The notes under the pieces were generated by a model, which worked only from the letters and a program-made list of their open reading frames with translations, was not told the DNA's origin and searched no databases. The position numbers and the translations under genes were made by a program. Positions 43,102 through 52,175 of a stretch of DNA of 64,000 nucleotides are shown here, one piece after another; the stretch's first letter is position 1; every line of letters begins with the position of its first letter. The DNA lies in the NCBI GenBank assembly GCA_963787195.1, contig CAWBCI010000087.1, positions 1 through 64,000 of the forward strand, read 5' to 3'. This stretch comes from CAWBCI01 sp963787195 (lineage in GTDB: Bacteria; Bacteroidota; Bacteroidia; Bacteroidales; JAGOPY01).

Positions 43102-43926
43102 CTACAATGTGAACTTCACCGGCAAATTAAACTGAACCCTGACAGGCTTACCTTCTACCATAGCTGGTTTCCATTTTGGCATGGACTTCACTACGCGTAC
43201 AGCTTCCGCATCCAAACTTCTGTCAACTGATTGTAAAACATTTACATCATCAATACTACCATCTTTTTCAACAATAAATGAAACGATGACCCGGCCTGAA
43301 ATTTTATCTTCCCTGGCCATGCGGGGGTACTTAATATTATCCTGCATGAAATTCATCAATGCTTCCGGACCTCCCGGAAATTCAGGCATATACTTATTAT
43401 AATCAATTTCAATGTTGCCCTGATTATCGCCGGCCAGCGGAAACTGATCAAAATGCCGGAGTATCACCCCACCCGTATCAGCGAAGTGATACACATATTC
43501 AAGGTCCTTTTCATTCTTCTCCTTCACAAAGATCTGTTTCATAGGTAAATTACATTTATCATAGCTTATCACACTTAAATACCTAACGGAGTCCCCTTTG
43601 GGATTATCATAGAAAGTGGTGTCAAAATGCAAGCATAACCTGTCATAGGTAGTTCTGGAACGTTTATCATTCAGCTCAGCAGATTTACGGAGATACCTGC
43701 AAAAAGCACAGCTATCGTTGTTCCGCATATACAGCGTAGCAATCTCCCTGCACTTTTCAATGGTTGGATATTCATTTAAATAATGACTGAAAAGAGAATC
43801 AGCCTGCACGTAATTACCCGAATCATAAACAGCTTTTGCCCTGCTGTAAAGGGCTTCAGATTTTTTCTGGGAATAAACCGTAGTGAAGAATAGTAGTGAA
43901 ATGAAAAATAACAGTGAATGTTTCAT
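43102..43926 (-). CDS. TonB-domain periplasmic protein with N-terminal TPR-like region
   Basis: A 274-residue protein with a signal peptide (1-19, ending TVYSQ), helical TPR-like repeats (about 22-95) and a C-terminal TonB-type domain (about 195-274: PRMAREDKISGRVIVSFIV, SVDRSLDAEAVRVVKSMPKW, VQFNLPVKF). It has no N-terminal transmembrane anchor of the classical TonB kind, so it is more likely an energy-transducer-like periplasmic protein than a working TonB. No receptor is encoded next to it. Confidence 0.82.
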   Translation of the reverse strand: MKHSLLFFISLLFFTTVYSQKKSEALYSRAKAVYDSGNYVQADSLFSHYLNEYPTIEKCREIATLYMRNNDSCAFCRYLRKSAELNDKRSRTTYDRLCLHFDTTFYDNPKGDSVRYLSVISYDKCNLPMKQIFVKEKNEKDLEYVYHFADTGGVILRHFDQFPLAGDNQGNIEIDYNKYMPEFPGGPEALMNFMQDNIKYPRMAREDKISGRVIVSFIVEKDGSIDDVNVLQSVDRSLDAEAVRVVKSMPKWKPAMVEGKPVRVQFNLPVKFTL

Positions 43927-44413
43927 TTCCGTTTTGTTTAATCTTAGTTTACTTATAAAAAAGCAAATTTTATAATTTTTTTTAAAAATTCAAAATAAAT
44001 CTTGAATGAAGATGTAATTTAATCTTTACTTTAAAATAAAACCTCCCGAATAATCCTGTTTATTTCCCATGACAATCCAATAAAAATATATTCCTGGCTT
44101 AAAGTTCAAATACAATTGGAATGAGTGGTTTTTTATATTTGATTTTGATTTGGCAATATTTCAAATATATTCAGCGAAATTTATTCTTAATCAACAGAAA
44201 AATTAGTTCAGCCAGGGAAAAATCCGACACTTTTACCGGGCAATTTCTTCATGTGATCACTAGCTTAGATTTTGGTCTGCTTATGCAGCCAATTTAAGAA
44301 TTATTTTAATTGCTAGTATTAGATTTGATATTTTTTAATGAGTATCGGGTAATAACTTAATAGTTTTTCCACTACATACTAATTACTAATTACTTGGTCT
44401 TTATTACTTTTTA

Positions 44414-44476
44414 TTTACAATTTACTATTTACAATTTACTATTTACTATTTACTATTTACTATTTACTATTTACTA
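44414..44476. repeat. Heptanucleotide array, TTTACTA type (9 units)
   Basis: Nine units in perfect register, TTTACTA with two TTTACAA variants, in the 591-bp gap 43927-44517. It is preceded by a shorter run of ACTAATT units near 44378. The rest of the gap is AT-rich with nothing recognised. The array ends 41 nt from the MFS stop codon. Confidence 0.92.
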
Positions 44477-44517
44477 TTTTTTACCCGTCTGCAATTCTGA
44501 CTAAGCCCGAGACACCT

Positions 44518-45846
44518 CTACCTCCTCCCCATCTCCGTAGCATCGCGTATACCTTCGGCTACTTCCGGAATAATGCCCAGTTTCACATAAATTGGACGTA
44601 TCCTGGTCCTCAGCCCAGGCAGCTTGCGGGCAAATACGGCAGCTCCGATTATGCATGATACACCACCTATCAGAAGTGTTAGAGGTACTCCTATCAGGCT
44701 GGCAAGACTTCCGGCAAGAAAACTGCCAAAAGGAGCTATACCGACAAAAGCCGCGGCATAGAAACTCATTACCCTTCCCCTTTTGTCGTCGTCAACTATG
44801 GTTTGTATGATGGTGTTGCTGGATGCCATCTGCAGCATCATGCCGGCCCCTATGAGAACCATCAGAAGCATTGACAAAGGCAGCCAGCGGGAGAAGGAGA
44901 AGGCCACAAGGCTGAGACCGAACAGGCCGCTTGCCAGGGGGATGATCTTTCCCAGTCCAAGTACCGTCTTACGGGAAGCCAGGTAAATGGCCCCGCTCAG
45001 GGCGCCAACTCCTGATGCACCCATAAGGAAGCCGAAAGTGTGGGAATCACCCTGCAATATCTGTTTGGCGTATACCGGCATGAGCACAGTGTAGGGCATA
45101 CCCATCAGGCTAAGCAGGGCCAGTAATAGTATGATGGCACGTATAGGGGCAAAGCCGAAAGTATAGCGAAAGCCATCTTTCAGTTCACGGAATACAGCTT
45201 TGTCGCTGGGCCGTATCTCCCTGGGCTTTACCTTCATCATTAACAAAGAAAAAATGACAAAGAGGTAACTAAGTCCGTTTGAAAGAAAGCATATACCCTC
45301 TCCAGCCGTAGCAATGAGAAGGCCTGCAATAGAGGGCCCAAGCAACCTTGCCGCATTTACCATACTGGAATTCAGCGCTATGGCATTCCCGAGGTCCTCC
45401 TTTTTCTCCACCATTTCAATAACAAATGACTGCCTGGCAGGCACATCAAAAGCATTGACTATTCCCAGGATAACACTTAAAATAATGATCTGCCATACCT
45501 GAATAAGCCCGGTGAAATAAAGGGCTGCCATCGTAAGGGCCTGCACCATAGCCAGCGTTTGGGTAATGATCAAAATGTGGTAACGGTTCAGACGGTCGGT
45601 AATGACGCCCGCAAAAGGCGAGACAAGGAATGAAGGGATCTGTCCGGCAAAACCAACCACACCCAGCATGAAGACCGATCCTGTCATGCTGTAGACCAGC
45701 CACGGTGTTGCAATCCGCTGTATCCAGGTACCGATCAGCGACAAGCTTTGACCGCCGAAAAAGAGTCGGAAATTTGGGTATCTAAGAGAACGGAAAATTG
45801 TCTTAAGTCCAGAAGGACCAGTACTTTTTAATTTTTGGGCTCCCAT
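44518..45846 (-). CDS. MFS transporter, EntS-like (MFS_3)
   Basis: A 442-residue major-facilitator exporter with twelve helices. The first helices read PNFRLFFGGQSLSLIGTWIQRIATPWLVY, and the loop-2/3 motif is GVITDRLNRYHILI; both are typical of enterobactin-exporter-like and macrolide-efflux-like MFS_3 proteins. A cytoplasmic loop is near residues 195-215. The substrate is unknown. It is monocistronic, with the TTTACTA array after its 3' end. Confidence 0.88.
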   Translation of the reverse strand: MGAQKLKSTGPSGLKTIFRSLRYPNFRLFFGGQSLSLIGTWIQRIATPWLVYSMTGSVFMLGVVGFAGQIPSFLVSPFAGVITDRLNRYHILIITQTLAMVQALTMAALYFTGLIQVWQIIILSVILGIVNAFDVPARQSFVIEMVEKKEDLGNAIALNSSMVNAARLLGPSIAGLLIATAGEGICFLSNGLSYLFVIFSLLMMKVKPREIRPSDKAVFRELKDGFRYTFGFAPIRAIILLLALLSLMGMPYTVLMPVYAKQILQGDSHTFGFLMGASGVGALSGAIYLASRKTVLGLGKIIPLASGLFGLSLVAFSFSRWLPLSMLLMVLIGAGMMLQMASSNTIIQTIVDDDKRGRVMSFYAAAFVGIAPFGSFLAGSLASLIGVPLTLLIGGVSCIIGAAVFARKLPGLRTRIRPIYVKLGIIPEVAEGIRDATEMGRR

Positions 45847-46032
45847 CTTAAAGTCAGATTTTGTACTTGACTTATAAATACTTACTACGCCTTCCGGCCT
45901 TCACAAAATTGCCTTATAATTTTGCTTGAAGTAAACATCCTGTAAAATTATCACTTATTTGTCTTGCCGTTTCCGCAAAATAATGAATCAAAACCACTAA
46001 AACCCGGAAAGATGTTAAGGAGAGTTAATTTA

Positions 46033-46065
46033 CTTGCATGACGGGTATTCAGCATCTTACCTTTG
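46033..46065 (+). promoter_or_regulatory. Predicted promoter of the T9SS cargo gene
   Basis: CTTG at 46033-46036, a 21-nt spacer and TACCTTTG at 46058-46065 fit the Bacteroidota layout. Transcription would begin near 46072, 14 nt before the ATG. Confidence 0.5.
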
Positions 46066-46085
46066 TAAAATAAAAATCAAGCCTT

Positions 46086-47048
46086 ATGAAAAAATCTATA
46101 CTATTAAGCTGTCTGTTGGCAATTACAATTCTGGCTCAGTCACAAAGTGTCTTGCGCTATGAATTTACCAACTCTTTGAATGAGAAGAATGGTGCCGGTC
46201 CTGCACTTAAAGTTCTTGGGAATGAAGGGATATATGTTCTTGACACCTTGAATGAAATCAATAATGTTACCAAAACGGTGTATCGCTTTGAGCAAAATTC
46301 CGGGTTTCAGTTTGATAATGCTGAAGCAAATAATTTTATCGGTGATTCCTATACCATCGAACTTTATTTTTTGTTTGACAACCTGAGCAGCTGGAAAAGG
46401 GTTGTAGACTGGAAGAACCGGAAGACAGATGCAGGAGCATATGTTTATTACGGGAAATTGAACTTTTACCCTATAATATATAGCGGGACCGCTCCGGTAC
46501 AGCCCGGTGAATATACTTATTACGTTATCACACGCGACGGAACTACCGGACAGGTGTTGATTTATACTGATGATGGTGTCCAGATCGATTTCACAGACAG
46601 CAATGGCGATGCACTAATTGACAGTGATCATGTTCTAAACTTTTTCTTTGACGACCTGATAGTCCCTAACGAAGCCAGTTCAGGTTCGGTAGCTTTGCTG
46701 AATCTCTATAATTATGTGCTGGATTCAACCACTATTAAAGAGAATTTCGCGAATATAGGCGGGACGGTATTCTCGGTCAATGAGCTTCACAAGAAAAATA
46801 ATGATCTCCGGATTTACCCCAACCCTGCTACCACGGAAACCAGTATTGATCTGTCGGCTTTCAGGGATATACCAGAGATTACACTTACAATACAGAACTT
46901 GTTGGGACAAACTTCTTTCAGCCAGAATGTTGATCCGGCCAAAACTTCAGAATTGAAAATCAATCTGGCCACCTTTACGAAAGGAATTTATATTGTCCGG
47001 GCTGAATCTCCATTTATTTCAGCAACCAAGAAGCTAATTATTAAATAA
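46086..47048 (+). CDS. LamG-like secreted protein with type IX sorting domain
   Basis: A 320-residue exported protein. It has a signal peptide (1-19, ending ILAQSQ), a concanavalin/LamG-like beta domain (about 22-220; SYTIELYFLFDNLSSWKRV), and a C-terminal T9SS type A sorting domain (about 245-320: LRIYPNPATTETSIDLS, then FTKGIYIVRAE). It should cross the outer membrane by the Por system and be surface-attached or released. LamG-like domains often bind glycans or proteins. The target is unknown. Nothing else of T9SS is in the window. Confidence 0.87.
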   Translation: MKKSILLSCLLAITILAQSQSVLRYEFTNSLNEKNGAGPALKVLGNEGIYVLDTLNEINNVTKTVYRFEQNSGFQFDNAEANNFIGDSYTIELYFLFDNLSSWKRVVDWKNRKTDAGAYVYYGKLNFYPIIYSGTAPVQPGEYTYYVITRDGTTGQVLIYTDDGVQIDFTDSNGDALIDSDHVLNFFFDDLIVPNEASSGSVALLNLYNYVLDSTTIKENFANIGGTVFSVNELHKKNNDLRIYPNPATTETSIDLSAFRDIPEITLTIQNLLGQTSFSQNVDPAKTSELKINLATFTKGIYIVRAESPFISATKKLIIK

Positions 47049-47169
47049 TTACAAATATCATATCAACTTTGGATAAGGAGCCTTCAGAATTATTTTTAAA
47101 AGAGGAGATGGTTTTCCTGATCGTAATTCCATGTGGAAATAATCATCATACATCCGCTTAATATTTAGA

Positions 47170-47598
47170 TCAGGAAGAAAATTTTTCCCACACAAGCCTT
47201 TGGTATCCTGATTCCAGGTTTGCGCTGAGAATGAGCAGGCTTCCCCTGAATTCATAATTCCTCACCTGATCATGGCCTATCCAGTTCGGAAAGGAACTCA
47301 GTTTAATTTTGTGGATTACCTGCTGGTCTTCAGGATGTACTTCATAATTTCCTGAATAAGCAAAAAAATCCTGGTAAGCCTGAAGCATTTCTTCAGGCTC
47401 TCCTTTCATAATATCTTCCGATTTGAAAGCGGGCCTGACAGCTTTCATAATCTGCACCCACATATTTCCCCTGTCATCGTATCCAATCCTGCCAATCGCG
47501 TCCCTTCCGAATGGAAATATGATCTTTCCATCGGGTAGCTTGGCGGTCCATTCAAGGAGCTTCCAGGTTCCGCTGAATATGCCATGGGTTTCATTCAT
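47170..47598 (-). CDS. Lipocalin-like domain protein
   Basis: A 142-residue single-domain protein of the lipocalin-like family (small beta-barrel). The start GTWKLLEWTAKLPDGK, the central GRIGYDDRGNMWVQIM and the end ESGYQRLVWEKFS match that family. It has no signal peptide. Relatives are found beside oxidoreductases and in secondary metabolism but lack a clear function. It is on the minus strand, separated from the next gene by 35 nt. Confidence 0.8.
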   Translation of the reverse strand: MNETHGIFSGTWKLLEWTAKLPDGKIIFPFGRDAIGRIGYDDRGNMWVQIMKAVRPAFKSEDIMKGEPEEMLQAYQDFFAYSGNYEVHPEDQQVIHKIKLSSFPNWIGHDQVRNYEFRGSLLILSANLESGYQRLVWEKFSS

Positions 47599-47633
47599 CC
47601 TATTATTTATTAAATGATAGATATAAGTTATAA

Positions 47634-48122
47634 TCAGGGTTTAATGAAAGGAAATACCCTGCCTACTTTCGACCTGTAATTGGAATAATCATTTCCGAAT
47701 ACCTCGATTAACTGCTTTTCTTCCTTTCCAATAAAAATAGCCACGCCCAAATAAAGAAAAAAAGCTGTCAAAAAATAGACCCAGGTATAAGTCAAAATTG
47801 AAATGGCCGGTAAAATAAATATTATCATGCTCGAATAAATCGGATTCCGGCACAAGCCGTATGCACCGTATGTTATTAATTTTCCTTTCGGGAAAAAAAA
47901 TAATAACTGAATTATGCCGGTCATCCAGAGCGCTATCCCGGGAATCAGCCAAATATATCCAAAAGGTCTTATTGCTTCAAATCCTGCGGGAAAGGATGCA
48001 ATGTTCGGAAGAACAAAGTGGCACAAAATGGCGGCTACTGCAAAAGGGATCGTAAAAAAGATAATTTTACCTCCCTGGCCTATGATATTCATCCCGTTCT
48101 CAGCTTTGAACAACTTTATCAT
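47634..48122 (-). CDS. ICMT/PEMT-family membrane methyltransferase-like protein
   Basis: A 162-residue inner-membrane protein of the isoprenylcysteine/phospholipid methyltransferase family. Four to five helices are followed by the SAM-binding signature YGAYGLCRNPIYSSM (about 93-107) and the C-terminal KEEKQLIEVFGNDYSNYRS. The acceptor is probably a lipid or a membrane-associated small molecule. It lies head to tail with the lipocalin-like gene, and the two may be cotranscribed. Confidence 0.85.
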   Translation of the reverse strand: MIKLFKAENGMNIIGQGGKIIFFTIPFAVAAILCHFVLPNIASFPAGFEAIRPFGYIWLIPGIALWMTGIIQLLFFFPKGKLITYGAYGLCRNPIYSSMIIFILPAISILTYTWVYFLTAFFLYLGVAIFIGKEEKQLIEVFGNDYSNYRSKVGRVFPFIKP

Positions 48123-48302
48123 AATTTATCTTCTTCATAAAGTTAATAAAATATGTTGTTTTATCCGGGTATTAAAGATATGAAAACAGATGTAAGCCTG
48201 GTACTTTTAATGTAATTCTTTTGAAAAATTTTTATGTATTAATCAGGTTTTATCCAATAAGAGAATAAGGATATTCCTAAGTAATAATGAAGAAAGAAAA
48301 TA

Positions 48303-48328
48303 AAGGGGCAATCAAAAAACCGCCCCTT
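48303..48328. terminator. GC hairpin, possible minus-strand terminator
   Basis: AAGGGGC pairs with GCCCCTT across a 12-nt loop. On the minus strand it runs into a T-rich stretch. It lies in the 341-bp gap 48123-48463, downstream of the terminator at 48404. A second-line terminator is possible. The other bases of this gap hold nothing recognised. Confidence 0.4.
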
Positions 48329-48403
48329 GTAATAAGTTTAGAAAGTATATTTCAGGCTTGCAATCTGGATTTGACTCAAAAAAAATCACCTGTATTTAAG
48401 GGT

Positions 48404-48432
48404 AAAAAAAAGCCCCGGATTTCTCCGGGGCT
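48404..48432 (-). terminator. Intrinsic terminator of the rubrerythrin gene
   Basis: On the minus strand AGCCCCGG ... CCGGGGCT forms an 8-bp GC stem with a 6-nt loop followed by seven T residues. It starts 32 nt after the stop codon. Confidence 0.88.
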
Positions 48433-48463
48433 GGGCACTCAATTCCACAAAACCCTTTGTAAA

Positions 48464-49214
48464 TCACGAATCGAGTGTGCTGATCTTTATGAATTTATCT
48501 GAACTGGTCATAGAAATACCACAGCGCTTTGGGGCTGATGTATCGTAGGTATTGCCACAAGTTGGGCAAACATAGTAGACAGAAGGAAGCGATTTCACAT
48601 TATTGCTTTCCAGGGCTGCCAGGGCCTTTTCGTAGAATGGTTTGTGTTTTTGTTCAGTCTTGTAAGCATAGTTCAGGCTGATGAGTGCAAACTGGTTCCC
48701 GGCAGTATTGGCATTTGTAATGAATTCAGGGTACATGGTATTAATTTCATAAGTCTCGCCGGCAATAGCATCTTTCAGGTTTTCAGCGGTTGACTTCACT
48801 GTAAATTCCGGCGTGATTTCAGGCACATTTTGTCCGGCATCGGCTAAAACAGCTTTATGGTTATTTGCATGAACTTTCTCAGATTTCGAAGCTGCCTTGA
48901 AAAGCATGGCAATTTCGTAGTAGCCTTCTTCTTCGGCTTTTTTACTGTAAGCGGCATATTTTGCGCTGGCAGTAGTTTCGCCTTTGAAAGCAGCCTGCAT
49001 ATTTTCCATGTTCAGAAACTTAGCCTCGGCTGAACCTGGAGCAAGCGTTCCCAATGTTGCACTAATATTCAGGTGACAGGCTGGCTTCCGCAACCATGGC
49101 CTGAATACGGCTGTTTTGTGATTTTGTCTGTTCTGTTGGATTTCCGGTGAACGACTGCAGTATAAAAACCGATGCTGCTGCCGCGAAAAATAAAATAATC
49201 GATGTCTTTTTCAT
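48464..49214 (-). CDS. Exported rubrerythrin-family protein, with frameshift
   Basis: A diiron rubrerythrin-like protein that should reduce peroxide. The ferritin-like helices carry KGETTASAKYAAY, then EEEGYYEIAMLFKAASKSEKVH and AIAGETYEINTMYPEF. A C-terminal rubredoxin-like tail has CPTCG and RCG but only three of the four expected cysteines. A separate frame upstream encodes a signal-peptide-like start (MKKTSIILFFAAAASVFIL) and joins the rest if one extra base (or two missing) near 49062-49067 is corrected. Most rubrerythrins are cytoplasmic, so export would be unusual. A two-component gene pair lies upstream. Confidence 0.78.
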
Positions 49215-49307
49215 TTTATATAAATTTTTGTGATTAATATTATGATACAAAGGTGCAGGCAGGCAGCTTCAGACTTCCTTAAGCAATTCTTAAAATTGGC
49301 TTAATAC

Positions 49308-50684
49308 TTAGTAGGGAAATTGGAGAGTAAAAATACTACCGGCTCCTGGCTGACTTTCAACACTTAATATAATATTCTGCAGGTCGGCTAGTTTTTTCAC
49401 AATGGAAAGGCCCAGGCCATTTCCTCTGATAAGGGAACTCCTGGATTCATCGGCCCGGTAAAAACGGTTGAATATATTGGGGAGATGTTCTGCTGAAATG
49501 CCGATTCCATCATCCTTTACCAAAAGAGTTTTTGAGCTGGCATCCCATGAAAGAAATACATTTCCTCGCTCTTTACCATATTTAATGGCGTTATTGATCA
49601 GGTTGTCGAGTATCAGTTCAAGAAAAAGTTTATCCGCGGGAACATTTGCATTTTCAGCCACCTGTATGTGAAGACTGATATTTTTCGCTTCAGTATCCTT
49701 TAACCATTTCTCTTGCATGGCTGAAATAAGATGCGAAAGATTAATATTTTCACTTCTACTGATGGCTTTGTCTGATTCAACCCGGGCAAGTTGTAAAAGT
49801 TGTTCCAACAATGCATCCAGTCGGTCGACCTGGGCTATGATCCCGCTGATTTTTTCTTCGTAGGCCTTAGGTTCGCGCTGCTTGCGGATCAGAACCTCGA
49901 GGGTCCCCCGGATAGCGCTGAGAGGCGTCCGGATTTCATGGGAAGCATCGCTGGTGAACTGTTTCTGCTGCAGCATACTTTTTTCAATCCTGGCTAGTAA
50001 TTCATTGATGGTGATGCTCAGATCATAGAGTTCATCCTGACGTTCAGGTAAGGGGAGCCGGCTGCTGATGTTGGAATCGCCAATCCCGGAAGCGCTGTCG
50101 ATGAGCTGATGCACCGGCTTTATAGATCTGGATGCAGCCAGGGAGGATGTCAGGAATTGCACTATCAGTACAAATGGAAATGATAAAAGCAATATCCAAA
50201 TCAAATTTGTAAGTATAGCATAAGACTGTTGTTCAGATACCGCAATAGTCAATCTTCCTATTTCTTCCCCCTTCCCGTTAATTATTGGAAACTGTCCAAG
50301 GCGTATCCTCTGTCCAACAAGTTTAGAATTATAATAAGTTAAGGTTTCATTTGAAGGAGAGCTGAGCGACTGGCCTTTTAATAAATTGGCAGATTGAAAA
50401 ATGATTCTGCCTTCATGGTTCGATACCTGCAGAAAAGTCGGATTAACTTCCACCTGGCTATGTTCGGCTTCATCAAATTCAGGCATCTTATTTATTACAA
50501 TAGAATCCTGAAACCACATCAGATTACTCAGGACCTCCTCCTTCTCATGCGAAATATTTTCATCCAGATGGTCATAGGCGGTTTTGTTCACCACAAAATA
50601 AATGAGTAAAAATACCAAAGCCGTAGTGAAAGCCACGGCGAGCGTATTAAAAAGCGCAATACGATTTTTGAATTTCAGGCTCAT
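49308..50684 (-). CDS. Two-component sensor histidine kinase
   Basis: A 458-residue membrane kinase. A first helix (about 12-32), a periplasmic sensor region (33-160) and a second helix (about 163-190) precede a HAMP linker. HisKA has the phospho-acceptor motif FTSDASHEIRTPLSAIRG, and HATPase has DNLINNAIKYG, DDGIGI and GNGLGLSIVKKL. It overlaps the response-regulator stop by 4 nt. The extracellular signal is unknown. The nearby rubrerythrin and DUF2231 genes hint at redox or metal stress. Confidence 0.93.
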   Translation of the reverse strand: MSLKFKNRIALFNTLAVAFTTALVFLLIYFVVNKTAYDHLDENISHEKEEVLSNLMWFQDSIVINKMPEFDEAEHSQVEVNPTFLQVSNHEGRIIFQSANLLKGQSLSSPSNETLTYYNSKLVGQRIRLGQFPIINGKGEEIGRLTIAVSEQQSYAILTNLIWILLLSFPFVLIVQFLTSSLAASRSIKPVHQLIDSASGIGDSNISSRLPLPERQDELYDLSITINELLARIEKSMLQQKQFTSDASHEIRTPLSAIRGTLEVLIRKQREPKAYEEKISGIIAQVDRLDALLEQLLQLARVESDKAISRSENINLSHLISAMQEKWLKDTEAKNISLHIQVAENANVPADKLFLELILDNLINNAIKYGKERGNVFLSWDASSKTLLVKDDGIGISAEHLPNIFNRFYRADESRSSLIRGNGLGLSIVKKLADLQNIILSVESQPGAGSIFTLQFPY

Positions 50685-51358
50685 TCGTCGGATTCAATTT
50701 TATAACCTACTCCCCTTACTGTCGTAATGATGGATGTTTTACCTTCATCATCCAGTTTTTTTCGCAATGAATTGATATATACATCTATTACCGAAGTATC
50801 ATAATCAAAATGAAGGTCCCATACTTTCTCGATAATGGCGGTGCGCCTGCAAACTTTTCCCTTATTCCTCAAAAAATACTCAAGCAATGAAAATTCTTTC
50901 TGGGTGAGTTCAATTGCTTTAGCATCTTTTGTAACACTATGTTTTTCAATGTTCAGTTCAATATCGGCAGCCTTAAAAATCACGGGCTGAGACTCGTTTT
51001 TTCGCATGTGAACCCGGATACGGGCCAACAATTCTTCAAAGGAGAAGGGTTTGCGGATATAATCATTTGCCCCGGTCTCCAGGCCAAATACGACATCATC
51101 AACAGTATCTTTTGCAGTCAGGAAGATAACCGGAACACTTTGGTTTTCCAGCCTAATGTTGCGGCAAATTTCAATTCCACTCATTCCCGGGAGCATCCAG
51201 TCGAGCAGGATCACATCATATTCACTCAGGTAATCGAGGGCAAGCTGCAAACCTTTCTTTCCGTTATCAGCTACATCCACGGCATAGCCTTCTTCCATCA
51301 GGCCTTCCCTGATAAAATTGGATATGGATGCTTCATCTTCTACAAGCAGTATTCTCAT
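50681..51358 (-). CDS. OmpR-family response regulator
   Basis: A 225-residue regulator with a receiver domain (acidic pair in LLVEDEAS, phospho-acceptor Asp in VILLDWMLPGMSG, conserved Thr/Lys in FLTAKD and IRKPF) and a C-terminal winged helix (about 125-225; LTQKEFSLLEYFLRNKGKV, ending TTVRGVGYKIE). It is translationally coupled to the kinase. It resembles the CusR/CopR branch, but that does not fix the signal. Confidence 0.94.
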   Translation of the reverse strand: MRILLVEDEASISNFIREGLMEEGYAVDVADNGKKGLQLALDYLSEYDVILLDWMLPGMSGIEICRNIRLENQSVPVIFLTAKDTVDDVVFGLETGANDYIRKPFSFEELLARIRVHMRKNESQPVIFKAADIELNIEKHSVTKDAKAIELTQKEFSLLEYFLRNKGKVCRRTAIIEKVWDLHFDYDTSVIDVYINSLRKKLDDEGKTSIITTVRGVGYKIESDE

Positions 51359-51403
51359 TTTCCAAAACTTCGGCTAAGATCCCTTCAAAGATAGGGAAAG
51401 GAT

Positions 51404-51877
51404 TTAATCTTCATCCATACTTGCAGCGTTAAAATCAGGAAGCGAAAATTCAACTCCCGCCGCGTGCTTGTATACCAATTGTCCGCCTAAGTATCCGGTC
51501 ACACTTACTGAACCCACTAGTGCCGTGAATAAGATGATGACAGCCCATTTAGTCCAAAGACGATTATACTTGAAGAAGAAAATCACTACCTGGAATAAAG
51601 CTGTCACGATGGCAAGCCAGAGTGTAATCTGCGCAGCCAGTTCATGCTGCTCCATCGGAATTTTCAGGGGGCCTTCTTCTATGCCTTCCCCAGCGCTGCT
51701 GCCGCTAAGATAGGCTGCGATGGCTCCCAAAGCACCTAATAGCAGGAGAAACATGGCTGCATTTTTAAAGAATTCTTTTTTATTGAATAAGGCAATGATT
51801 TCCGCGAGAAAACCCGCCATCAGCAGGGCTATCGGGAAATGTATGATCATCGCGTGGAGATGTGTTGCTGTAAACAT
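51404..51877 (-). CDS. DUF2231-type membrane protein
   Basis: A 157-residue inner-membrane protein with four helices and the family start HLHAMIIHFPIALLMAGFLAEI, whose histidines may bind metal or haem. DUF2231 proteins often sit next to copper, cytochrome or redox genes. It lies 45 nt upstream of the response-regulator gene on the same strand, so the DUF2231, regulator, kinase and perhaps rubrerythrin genes form one unit. Its function is not established. Confidence 0.82.
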   Translation of the reverse strand: MFTATHLHAMIIHFPIALLMAGFLAEIIALFNKKEFFKNAAMFLLLLGALGAIAAYLSGSSAGEGIEEGPLKIPMEQHELAAQITLWLAIVTALFQVVIFFFKYNRLWTKWAVIILFTALVGSVSVTGYLGGQLVYKHAAGVEFSLPDFNAASMDED

Positions 51878-52006
51878 AATTATTTTTTCAGCAAAACTAA
51901 GGCTGCTATGATTCAGGAATGATTAGATTTTTCTTAAGATTTGCTTAAGAATTGAAATTTTAAGGTACTGATCCTAATTCTTTAATCAGAAATATTCATC
52001 ACAATA

Positions 52007-52175
52007 AACTACCCCGCCGTAAGCAGCGGGGTATCTTAAGGAAATATCTCTTATTCGTCTCAAGAGACGGGGAATTTAGTCCCATCAGATCCCGAATAAG
52101 ACTTCGTCTTTTCGGGATCAATTCGACTAAAAATTTTTTCTTCGCTTCGCTTGAAAAAATTGAGTCTCATTGATT
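52007..52175. repeat. Dispersed hairpin repeat, copy 3 (long form)
   Basis: A 169-bp copy nearly identical to 27232-27400, including all three hairpins: ACCCCGC / GCGGGGT, GATCCCGAA / TTCGGGATC and the TTTTTTC / GAAAAAA stem. Its right end touches the stop codon of the metalloprotease gene. The remaining bases of 51878-52173 hold nothing recognised. Confidence 0.92.

Noticed and set aside
48287..48502. 71-codon plus-strand ORF
   Set aside because: Runs through an intrinsic terminator hairpin and into the rubrerythrin gene; lysine-rich translation of A-runs.
48464..49093. Rubrerythrin starting at 49093
   Set aside because: That start gives a non-family N-terminus and ignores an adjacent signal-peptide frame; a frameshift explains both better, though it is not proven.
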